From contig WTJL01000194.1 of NCBI GenBank assembly GCA_011524845.1, forward strand, positions 1 to 7,807: DNA of 7,807 nucleotides. The letters run 5' to 3'. Within the stretch, counting starts at the first letter, position 1; each line of letters opens with the position of its first letter. Both the position numbers and the translations under genes were made by a program. The notes beneath the pieces are model-generated. The model was given only the letters and a program-made list of their open reading frames with translations, was not told the origin of the DNA and ran no database searches. This DNA is from Flavobacteriales bacterium. GTDB taxonomy: Bacteria; Bacteroidota; Bacteroidia; Flavobacteriales_D; Sanyastnellaceae. Below are positions 1-6,114 of this stretch, piece after piece.

Positions 1-609
1 GCAGGCGAGAAAGCCTTTGTGGCTGGAGCCGACATCAAGGAATTCGCGGACTTCGACCAAGCCCAAGGAGAGGACTTGGCGCGCCGCGGCCAGCGCGACC
101 TGTTTGACCGGGTCGAGCAAAGCCGCAAGCCCGTGGTGGCTGCCGTCAACGGATTCGCCCTCGGGGGAGGACTCGAATTGGCCATGGCCGCACACGTGCG
201 CATCGCCTCGTCCAATGCCCGGATGGGACTTCCCGAGGTCAGCTTGGGTGTGATTCCCGGCTACGGTGGAACGCAACGCCTCGCCCAAATCGTCGGCAAA
301 GGCAAGGCCATGGAAATGGTGCTCACCGGCGGCATGATCGACGCGGAAGCCGCCCTGGCCTGCGGGCTGGTGAACCAGGTCGTGGACCAAGAATTGCTCC
401 TTGAAACCGCCCAAATCATGGCCGGCAAGATTGCCAAGAACGCACCGACCGCCCTGGCGGCGGCCCTAGACAGCGTGCTGGCTGGATACAGCCGGGAAGG
501 CTTTGACGTGGAGATTCAGCGGTTTGGGCAATGCTTCACCACCAACGATTTCAAAGAAGGGACCACAGCGTTTCTCGAAAAGCGCAAGCCTCAATTCCCG
601 GGATCATGA
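1..609 (+). CDS. Enoyl-CoA hydratase/isomerase family protein (crotonase), 5' partial
   Basis: The reading frame is open from base 1 and ends at TGA 607-609, giving 202 visible residues. Bacterial crotonases are about 260 residues long, so roughly 55-60 amino-terminal residues lie outside the window; the GTG at 19 is an internal valine, not the start. The frame opens with AGEKAFVAGADIKEF, the first oxyanion-hole block of this family. The second block, GFALGGGLELAMA, is at visible residues 51-63. Both glutamates used by enoyl-CoA hydratases are present: Glu59 in GGGLELA and Glu79 in GLPEVSLG, followed by IPGYGGTQRL. This favours true hydratase activity (adding water to trans-2-enoyl-CoA in beta-oxidation or a related acyl-CoA pathway, cytosolic) over a relative that has lost catalysis. 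The physiological substrate cannot be read from the sequence. Its stop overlaps the dut start by 4 bases, so it is probably translated in the same operon although it has no obvious functional link to the genes that follow. Confidence 0.93.
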   Translation, partial: AGEKAFVAGADIKEFADFDQAQGEDLARRGQRDLFDRVEQSRKPVVAAVNGFALGGGLELAMAAHVRIASSNARMGLPEVSLGVIPGYGGTQRLAQIVGKGKAMEMVLTGGMIDAEAALACGLVNQVVDQELLLETAQIMAGKIAKNAPTALAAALDSVLAGYSREGFDVEIQRFGQCFTTNDFKEGTTAFLEKRKPQFPGS

Positions 610-1076
610 GCGACGTTTCCAACGCTTCGCCTGTGGTGGTCCCCGTGGTGGCCAACACTCCCCACGCCCTTCCCGCCTACGGCACGCCCGACAGCGCGGG
701 ACTGGACTTGCGGGCCAAGCTCGACGCGCCGGTGGTGCTTCAGCCTGGCGAGCGAGCGTTGATCCCCACAGGGCTTCACTTTGCGTTGCCTCGGGGATAC
801 GAGGCCCAGGTTCGGCCTCGGAGCGGGTTGGCGTACAAGCACGGGGTGACCGTGCTGAACAGCCCTGGCACCATTGACGCCGATTACCGCGGCGACGTGG
901 GCGTCATCCTGATCAACCACGGCCAAGCCCCGTTCACCGTCGAAGACGGCGAGCGCATCGCCCAGCTCGTGTTGGCGCGCTACGAGCGTGTCGAATGGGC
1001 TGTCATTGACACCGTCGAACAGCTGCCATCGTCCACGAGGGGCGCGGGAGGGTTTGGCCATACCGGAACCACTTGA
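606..1076 (+). CDS. dut: dUTP diphosphatase (dUTPase), trimeric type
   Basis: Hydrolyses dUTP to dUMP and pyrophosphate in the cytosol, keeping uracil out of DNA and supplying the dTMP precursor. The 156-residue product has the usual length of a bacterial trimeric dUTPase and all five motifs in order: motif 1 PDSAGLDLRA (28-37), motif 2 RPRSGLA (70-76), motif 3 GTIDADYRGDVGVILIN (88-104), motif 4 RIAQLVL (117-123) and the carboxy-terminal P-loop-like motif 5 RGAGGFGHTG (145-154). Asp91 in motif 3 matches the water-activating aspartate (Asp90 in E. coli). The frame is open further upstream to an ATG at 531, but that would add 25 residues translated from inside the crotonase gene; ATG 606 gives the normal family amino terminus and overlaps the upstream stop as ATGA, so I chose it. 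No Shine-Dalgarno sequence precedes it, so translation coupled to the gene before is likely. Nothing looks missing or damaged. Confidence 0.96.
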   Translation: MSDVSNASPVVVPVVANTPHALPAYGTPDSAGLDLRAKLDAPVVLQPGERALIPTGLHFALPRGYEAQVRPRSGLAYKHGVTVLNSPGTIDADYRGDVGVILINHGQAPFTVEDGERIAQLVLARYERVEWAVIDTVEQLPSSTRGAGGFGHTGTT

Positions 1077-1080
1077 CCCC

Positions 1081-2103
1081 ATGAACATCATCGTGCCCAT
1101 GGCGGGCCGCGGAAGCCGCCTTCGCCCCCACACCCTGACCGTCCCCAAGCCCTTGGTGCCGGTCGCCGGAAAGCCCATCGTGGAACGGCTCGTCGAGGAC
1201 ATTGTGCGAACGGCCCACGACGGGGTGGACAACATCTGCTTCGTGACGGGGGAGTTTGGGGAGGACGTGGAACGCGAACTCGTGGCGGTGGCCGAGCGCC
1301 TCAGCGCCAAAGGCCACATCCGCTACCAAGACCAACCCCTTGGCACGGCCCACGCCATCCTCTGCGGCAAAGACTTCTTGGACGGACCCGTGGTGGTGGC
1401 CTTTGCCGACACCCTGTTTCGTGCGGACTTCACCATCGACCCGGAAGCGGACGGCGTGCTGTTTTGCCAGCGCATTGAAGACCCTTCGGCGTTTGGTGTG
1501 GTGGTCACAGACGACGCTGGCACCATTGTCGATTACGTGGAAAAGCCCCAAGAATGGGTGGGCGACCTCGCCATGATCGGCATCTACGCGTTCAAAGACG
1601 GCGCACGGCTGAACCGCGAGCTCCAACACCTCATCGACCACAACGTCGTGAAGGGCGGCGAGTACCAACTCCCTGACGCCCTCCGCAACATGACCAACGA
1701 CGGGCTGAAATTCATCCCCGGCGAAGTGTCCGAGTGGATGGACTGCGGCAACAAGGCCGTCACGGTCGAGACCAATGCGCGCATCCTCAGCATCCTCGAA
1801 GAGGAAGGGCGACTCGACCCTGTGCCTGCCTCCGCCACCGTGACCGACAGCGTCATTTTGCAGCCCTGCCACATCGGCGAGGGAGTCGTGATTGAACGGT
1901 CCGTGGTGGGACCGCACGTGACGCTGGGCGAAGGCACGGTCGTGACCGATTCCCGTGTCAGTGAAGCGCTGGTGGCCTCCCATAGCCGCATTGAACACGC
2001 CGTCTTGCAAGGCGCGATGGTCGGATCCCACGCCGCATGGCACGGGGCCCCTGACGACGCAAGCATCGGCGATTACTGCACCGTAGGAACGCCACGCGCA
2101 TGA
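1081..2103 (+). CDS. Sugar-phosphate nucleotidyltransferase (NDP-sugar pyrophosphorylase-like)
   Basis: Expected to join a sugar-1-phosphate to a nucleoside triphosphate, giving an NDP-sugar and pyrophosphate, in the cytosol for surface polysaccharide or glycan synthesis. The 340-residue product starts with the family signature, MAGRGSRLRPHTLTVPKPL at 7-25, with Arg13 and Lys23 in the usual nucleotide- and phosphate-binding places. QPLGTAHA (85-92) is the base/sugar-binding loop. Asp110 in AFADTLF is the likely first metal ligand; the residue before it is Ala where many relatives have Gly. Asp221 in WMDCGN is the likely second metal ligand. From about 245 to the end the sequence has spaced Ile/Val-Gly hexapeptide-like units (for example HIGEGVVIERSVVGPHVTLGEG), consistent with a left-handed beta-helix tail as in GCD1/GlmU-like proteins. 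Which sugar and nucleotide it uses cannot be told; RmlA-like or mannose-1-phosphate guanylyltransferase-like roles are both possible. ATG 1081 lies 4 bases after the dut stop and gives the standard family amino terminus; an upstream in-frame ATG at 988 is inside dut. Confidence 0.9.
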   Translation: MNIIVPMAGRGSRLRPHTLTVPKPLVPVAGKPIVERLVEDIVRTAHDGVDNICFVTGEFGEDVERELVAVAERLSAKGHIRYQDQPLGTAHAILCGKDFLDGPVVVAFADTLFRADFTIDPEADGVLFCQRIEDPSAFGVVVTDDAGTIVDYVEKPQEWVGDLAMIGIYAFKDGARLNRELQHLIDHNVVKGGEYQLPDALRNMTNDGLKFIPGEVSEWMDCGNKAVTVETNARILSILEEEGRLDPVPASATVTDSVILQPCHIGEGVVIERSVVGPHVTLGEGTVVTDSRVSEALVASHSRIEHAVLQGAMVGSHAAWHGAPDDASIGDYCTVGTPRA

Positions 2104-3839
2104 GGTTGATGGGCACGACATCGGCTGCTTGGATGCTGGCTTTGGCCTTGAGCCTGAGCTTCAGCAGCTGCCGTCTCGTGTCGTCGCTGGGCAAAGGCAA
2201 CGCGGCCGACGTTCCCTACGGCAAAGAGACCCAACTCGCCTACTTCGAGGGCCAAGGACACTTGTTGAAAGGCGATTTGGAAGACGCCTACGCCAGCTTT
2301 TTGACCTGCGCAGATGCCCAGCCTGAGGAGGTCGCCTTTCATTTCCAGCTCGGCAAAATCGACCTTGAGCTGGAGCGCCACGAAGCGGCCGAGCTTCACT
2401 TGGACCGCGCAGCGGAGTTGGAGCCTGACAACACGTGGGTGCTGTACCACCGCGGGTTGGCCCGCTTGGCCCAAGGAAATGGCGCCGGCGCAGAAGAAGA
2501 TTGGACAACCTACGTCGTGGCACGGCCCGGTGATTTGGAGGCGCTGCTTGAATGCGTGGACCGCTTGCTCAGCGAAGGCCATGTGCTTCCTGCGCTCAAC
2601 CTGATGAGCAACTACGAATCGCAAGTGGGCAACGACGAAGACGTGCGCACAGAAGCCCTTCGCATCGTCGAGCAAACCGCAGACCCCAAGAACCTTGGAC
2701 AGTTCTTGGAGCAAGCGCGCAAGGACTTCCCCGAAAGCGACATCTTCCAACTGCAATGGGCGCGCTACCTCATGGCGACCGGCGAGTTGGAGGCTTGCTA
2801 CACCGAGCTGCAGTCCCTGGCCCAACGCCGACCCAATTGGGGGTTGGTTCAATTTGAACTGGCCGAATGGCACACCCGAAAGGACGACCTCGCCTCTGCC
2901 CTGCCCCCGTTGAAGCGCGCCATGTCCAGCGACGACGTGTCGCTGGAAAGCAAGCTGCGCGTGCTGCTCGGTTACGGCATGCTCGCCCAAGGCGACCCCG
3001 AGTTTCATGCCCCGTACGAAGCGCTGTTGGACCGCATGTTGGACCGCCATGGCGAGGAACCGTCGGTGGTGGAGTTGGCCTGCGATTGGGCCTACCAAAA
3101 CAACCGCCTCGACGACGCCCTCGACTTTGCGCTGTTGCTTCTTGAACTGGCCCCAGGCTCGGCAGAAACCTGGACCAACCTGATGGCGATTCGGGTGGAC
3201 CTCGGCCAATGGGACGCCATGGTGGGCGACGCGGAGAGCGCATTGGCCCGGTTCCCGCTCGACCCCTTGCTGTACTACTACCACGGCCTGGCCCTTCGGG
3301 AAACCCGCCAGTCGGGCAAGGCCGCCAAGGCATTCGAAGGTGGACTCGGCGTGGTGCTGGACAACCCGGTGTTGGAAGGAGCATTGGCGTCGGCGTTGGC
3401 GTCGGCCTTGAGGGACGTGAACGAACTCGACGCTTCCGAAGCCGCCTTTGAGCGCAGCCTCAAGGCCATGGAAGACGCCTACGTGCTGAACAACCACGCG
3501 TACTACCTCTCTGGCCGCTACACCTTGGACAAAGGCAAGGCGCGGCTTGAGCGGGCACTGGAGTGCAGCACGCGGGCCAACGAATTGAAGCCCGAGGAAG
3601 GGAATTTCATGGACACCCAAGCGTACGTGTTGTACAAGCTGGGACGTCACGACGAAGCCTTGGAGTGGATCCTTCGCGCGCAAGACCACGGCATGGCCGG
3701 GGATCCTGTCGCGTTGGAGCACGAAGGCGACATTCGGTGGGCCCTGGGCGACAAGGAAGCGGCACGTGACGCGTGGCGCCGGGCTTTGGAGGCCGGAGGC
3801 GATGAAGCGGTGTTGAACCCCAAATTGAATCGCCCGTGA
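2100..3839 (+). CDS. TPR-repeat lipoprotein
   Basis: A 579-residue tetratricopeptide-repeat protein probably anchored to a membrane by lipid. The first 24 residues look like a lipoprotein signal: Arg2, a hydrophobic stretch (about 10-21) and FSSC at 21-24, so Cys24 would be the lipidated residue. No acidic run follows the cysteine (the next residues are RLVSSLGKG), so the surface-export signal described for some Bacteroidota lipoproteins is not seen and a periplasm-facing position is more likely. Helical repeats with TPR spacing run through the rest: clear units at about 43-76, 77-110 and 111-144, weaker ones in the middle (about 210-420), and clear ones near the end (about 504-535 and 537-570). 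NNHAYYLSGR at 464-473 resembles a segment seen in other long Bacteroidota TPR proteins. TPRs bind proteins, so a scaffolding role for envelope proteins is the likely job; no enzyme motif is visible. ATG 2100 overlaps the previous stop as ATGA; ATG 2109 is an alternative start. Confidence 0.88.
   Translation: MRLMGTTSAAWMLALALSLSFSSCRLVSSLGKGNAADVPYGKETQLAYFEGQGHLLKGDLEDAYASFLTCADAQPEEVAFHFQLGKIDLELERHEAAELHLDRAAELEPDNTWVLYHRGLARLAQGNGAGAEEDWTTYVVARPGDLEALLECVDRLLSEGHVLPALNLMSNYESQVGNDEDVRTEALRIVEQTADPKNLGQFLEQARKDFPESDIFQLQWARYLMATGELEACYTELQSLAQRRPNWGLVQFELAEWHTRKDDLASALPPLKRAMSSDDVSLESKLRVLLGYGMLAQGDPEFHAPYEALLDRMLDRHGEEPSVVELACDWAYQNNRLDDALDFALLLLELAPGSAETWTNLMAIRVDLGQWDAMVGDAESALARFPLDPLLYYYHGLALRETRQSGKAAKAFEGGLGVVLDNPVLEGALASALASALRDVNELDASEAAFERSLKAMEDAYVLNNHAYYLSGRYTLDKGKARLERALECSTRANELKPEEGNFMDTQAYVLYKLGRHDEALEWILRAQDHGMAGDPVALEHEGDIRWALGDKEAARDAWRRALEAGGDEAVLNPKLNRP
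3381..3404 (+). repeat. Two-copy 12-base in-frame tandem repeat
   Basis: Two 12-base units, 3381-3392 and 3393-3404, differ at one base and each encode Ala-Leu-Ala-Ser; a third partial copy (Ala-Leu) follows. The repeat sits in the TPR lipoprotein at about residues 428-437, in a region that should be alpha-helical. Being a multiple of three, gain or loss of a unit would keep the frame. It may simply reflect alanine/leucine-rich coding in a GC-rich genome. Confidence 0.6.
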
Positions 3840-4798
3840 GCCCGACCCGACCTGCCACGACATGGGGACGCCTCGGACGAGGAGGCTTGGCCGTGCTTGC
3901 CATGGTGTGGATGGGCGCGACCGGATGCCTGACTGGGCGCCGCGCCACCACGGCACTGCCGCTTCGGGAAGCGCCTGAACTCCTGGGCGAGCTCGACGCG
4001 CGCGACGCGGAATGGAACACCCTGGGACTGCGCCTCGAATCGACGGCCAGCGCCATGGGCAAGACCGGCACCTTCACCCTGAACGTTCGGGTGGCCCGCG
4101 ACAGTGTGATTTGGATGAGCATCTCCCCAGCCTTGGGGGTGGAGGCGGCACGGGTGTTGCTGACGCCCGATTCTGTCCAAGTGCTGAGCAAATTGCCCGG
4201 CTCCCGGTTTGTGTTCCAGGGCAACTACGCCATGCTCGAAGAAGCCGTGCAGGCGCCTGTGAGCTTCGATTTGGTCCAAGACCTCATCCTGGGTCGTCCG
4301 CTCATGATGAACCGCGAATTGGACGAGTACGTGGGCAAGGTCGACGGCGACCGGTACGTGCTGATGAGCAAGTACGACCGCAACGTCCGCAAACTTGTGG
4401 GCACCGACGACAAAGAACTTTCGCCCGACGACAGCTTGTCCATCGTGGCAAAGGACAAGAAGGCCGAGCGCCTCCTAGAAAAGGCGGAGAAAAAAGCCGA
4501 GAAGAACGAGGCCGACGCCGACGAATTGCTCGTGAAGCGCTACTGGTTGGACGGCGAGACCTTCGACCCGGTCAAGGACGTGGTGGACGACCTCCTGCGG
4601 TCCCGAACCGTCAAGGTGGAGCGCAGCGACTTTGACGACACCGACATGGGCCGTTTGCCGAGCCGCGTTCGGATGACCGCAAAAGGTCCGGAAGGCCTCT
4701 TCGACGCGCTCATCTACACCAAGCGCCGCCGCGCGGGCCGCGCCTACGACTTCCCGTTCAGCATTCCCGAGGACTTTGAACGCCGCACGGAACTTTGA
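3836..4798 (+). CDS. DUF4292 family lipoprotein
   Basis: A 320-residue predicted lipoprotein of the DUF4292 family, which is found in Bacteroidota and has no firmly established function; I understand its fold to be related to the LolA/LolB lipoprotein carriers, but that is recall, not shown here. The signal region has several Arg residues (5, 12, 15), a hydrophobic stretch LAVLAMVWMGA (18-28) and GATGC at 27-31, so Cys31 is the probable lipidation site. The core starts around residue 48; the stretch VIWMSISPALGVEAARVL (91-108), followed by TPDSV, is the most recognisable family segment. A strongly charged Lys/Glu/Ala helix at 206-230 lies before YWLDGETFDPV (236-246). The start is GTG 3836, overlapping the upstream stop as GTGA; the next in-frame ATG, at 3902, would leave only eight residues before Cys31 and destroy the signal peptide, so GTG is preferred. 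Placed between a TPR lipoprotein and an EnvC-like protein, it probably works in the outer membrane or periplasm. Confidence 0.85.
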   Translation: MSPTRPATTWGRLGRGGLAVLAMVWMGATGCLTGRRATTALPLREAPELLGELDARDAEWNTLGLRLESTASAMGKTGTFTLNVRVARDSVIWMSISPALGVEAARVLLTPDSVQVLSKLPGSRFVFQGNYAMLEEAVQAPVSFDLVQDLILGRPLMMNRELDEYVGKVDGDRYVLMSKYDRNVRKLVGTDDKELSPDDSLSIVAKDKKAERLLEKAEKKAEKNEADADELLVKRYWLDGETFDPVKDVVDDLLRSRTVKVERSDFDDTDMGRLPSRVRMTAKGPEGLFDALIYTKRRRAGRAYDFPFSIPEDFERRTEL

Positions 4799-6020
4799 CG
4801 GACGCGCCCTGGCACGGGCCTGCACCTTGGCCTTGACCCTGTGGGTGGGGGCCATGGGAGGGGCTTGGACCCAAACCAACGACAAGGCCGCCCTTCAAAA
4901 AGAGCGCGACCGCATCACGCAGCAGCTCAAAACCACGGAAAACCTCCTGAATCAAGCGAAGAGCAGCCGCAACGACGCGGCGCAACAGGTCAGCTTACTC
5001 AACAAGAAAATCGAGCTTCGCGAAAAGTTGGTGCGGCACCACCAAGCCACCATCCGCTCGTTGGAACGCTCCATGCGCGGCACCGACACCGAGATCCGCA
5101 CCTTGGAGGGCCACGTCGCCGCCCTGAAAGACGAGTACGCCCGCATGGTGCAACAGGCCTACCGCATGAAGTTGGGCACAAACCCGCTGCTGTTTGTCTT
5201 TGCCGCAGAAGACTTCAGCCAGGCCGCGCTGCGCTTCCGGTTGGTCCAGTCCTACACGACGGTTCGGAAGGAGCAAGTGGAGCAGATCGAGGACGCCCAA
5301 ATCGAGCTCGCCGAAGTCCGCGTCACGCTCAACGACGAGCGCGCCGCCGTGGAGCGCGCCTTGGAGGAACAACAAGCGGAGCGCGATGCGCTGCGGGCCG
5401 ACCGGGGCGAACGCACCGCCCTCGTCGACCAGTTGCGGGCGGAAGAAAAGCGCCTGCGCAAGGCCCAAAAAGCCCAAGAAAAAGAACGCCAGCGCCTCAA
5501 CGAGGAGATCAAACGCATCATCGAAGCGGAACTGGCCGCCGAGCGCGCCTCTGCCGCGGGAGAATTCGCCTTGACCCCCGAAGGCAAGATCGTCTCCGAA
5601 GCCTTCGAAAAGAACCAACGCACCCTGCCTTGGCCCGTCATGCGGGGGGTGGTGACCCAGGGGTTTGGGCGTCAGGCGCACCCGACGCTGAGCGGCATCA
5701 CCATTGAAAACAACGGCATCGACATCACCACGGAGGCTGGCAACCGCGTGCTGAGCATCTTCCAAGGGACGGTGTCCAGCAAGTTTTCCCTTCCCGGCGC
5801 CGGGACCAGCGTCATTGTGACCCACGGCGCCTACCGCTCCGTGTACACCAACCTGACCAACTGCCCCGTGGAGAAAGGCCAAACCGTCGACGTCGGCACC
5901 TTCCTCGGCAACGTGGGCGGGGCCTCCGGCGACAACAGCGTCCTGCACTTCGAGGTGTGGAAGGTCGCGGGCGACGAGCGCACCCCTGTCGATCCACGCA
6001 AGTGGCTCACGGCCAAGTGA
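4776..6020 (+). CDS. EnvC-like secreted coiled-coil protein with degenerate M23 (LytM) domain
   Basis: About 414 residues: signal peptide, long coiled coil, carboxy-terminal M23 domain, the layout of EnvC-type murein hydrolase activators. Basic residues at 5, 10 and 14 precede a hydrophobic stretch at about 16-30, with likely cleavage near residues 30-33. Residues about 36-130 and 163-260 are rich in Lys, Glu, Gln and Arg with heptad-like spacing and are split by a hydrophobic segment (LGTNPLLFVFAAEDFSQAALRF, about 133-154). The M23 domain runs from about 284 (LPWPV) through QGFGRQAHP (295-303) to the end. Compared with active LytM enzymes (HxGxD and HxH), the first zinc histidine is Asn312, Asp316 is kept, the first His of HxH is Val389 and the second, His391, is kept. 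It is therefore probably not a peptidase but an activator of an amidase, as E. coli EnvC is for AmiA/AmiB. The start is uncertain: TTG 4776 is the first possible start after an in-frame stop at 4674 and overlaps the DUF4292 gene by 23 bases; ATG 4854 would lose the signal peptide. Confidence 0.87.
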   Translation: MNAARNFDGRALARACTLALTLWVGAMGGAWTQTNDKAALQKERDRITQQLKTTENLLNQAKSSRNDAAQQVSLLNKKIELREKLVRHHQATIRSLERSMRGTDTEIRTLEGHVAALKDEYARMVQQAYRMKLGTNPLLFVFAAEDFSQAALRFRLVQSYTTVRKEQVEQIEDAQIELAEVRVTLNDERAAVERALEEQQAERDALRADRGERTALVDQLRAEEKRLRKAQKAQEKERQRLNEEIKRIIEAELAAERASAAGEFALTPEGKIVSEAFEKNQRTLPWPVMRGVVTQGFGRQAHPTLSGITIENNGIDITTEAGNRVLSIFQGTVSSKFSLPGAGTSVIVTHGAYRSVYTNLTNCPVEKGQTVDVGTFLGNVGGASGDNSVLHFEVWKVAGDERTPVDPRKWLTAK

Positions 6021-6114
6021 CGGCCACAGCCCCTTTCGCTCCCAACATGTCCTGGCCACCGAATGCCCTGTTGAGGGGATTGTGGAATGCCGCTCACCCG
6101 CGACCTTTGCAGCC
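6021..6114. other. Intergenic gap before feoB
   Basis: This 94-base stretch is the only real gap between genes in the window. I see no strong hairpin with a T-run, so no confident terminator, and no clear Bacteroidota-type promoter (TTTG ... TAnnTTTG); a TTTG at 6106-6109 lacks the preceding TA. The only pairing noted is weak, GGCCA at 6022-6026 with TGGCC at 6053-6057. GAATGCC occurs twice (6061-6067 and 6085-6091), which may be chance. A GTG at 6082 is in frame with feoB and could extend that gene into the gap by 11 codons. Confidence 0.5.

Noticed and set aside
531..605. Upstream ATG at 531 as the start of dut.
   Set aside because: It would add 25 residues encoded inside the crotonase gene and unlike any dUTPase amino terminus; ATG 606 fits the family length and the ATGA overlap.
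1021..1076. His152 in dUTPase motif 5 in place of Ser as a possible unusual feature.
   Set aside because: GFGH is also found in well-known dUTPases such as that of E. coli, so it is ordinary.
988..1080. ATG 988 as the start of the nucleotidyltransferase.
   Set aside because: It would place 31 extra residues inside dut; the nucleotide-binding signature normally begins within the first ten residues, as it does from ATG 1081.
2073..3956. Antisense open frame of 627 codons opposite the TPR lipoprotein gene.
   Set aside because: It lies opposite a well-supported gene, its product is rich in Val, Gly, Gln, His and Arg without recognisable motifs, and such long mirror frames are expected in GC-rich coding DNA.
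6022..6078. Possible terminator or hairpin in the gap before feoB (GGCCA/TGGCC, and CCCCT/AGGGG).
   Set aside because: Stems are about five bases with long loops and no T-run; not distinguishable from chance in GC-rich sequence.
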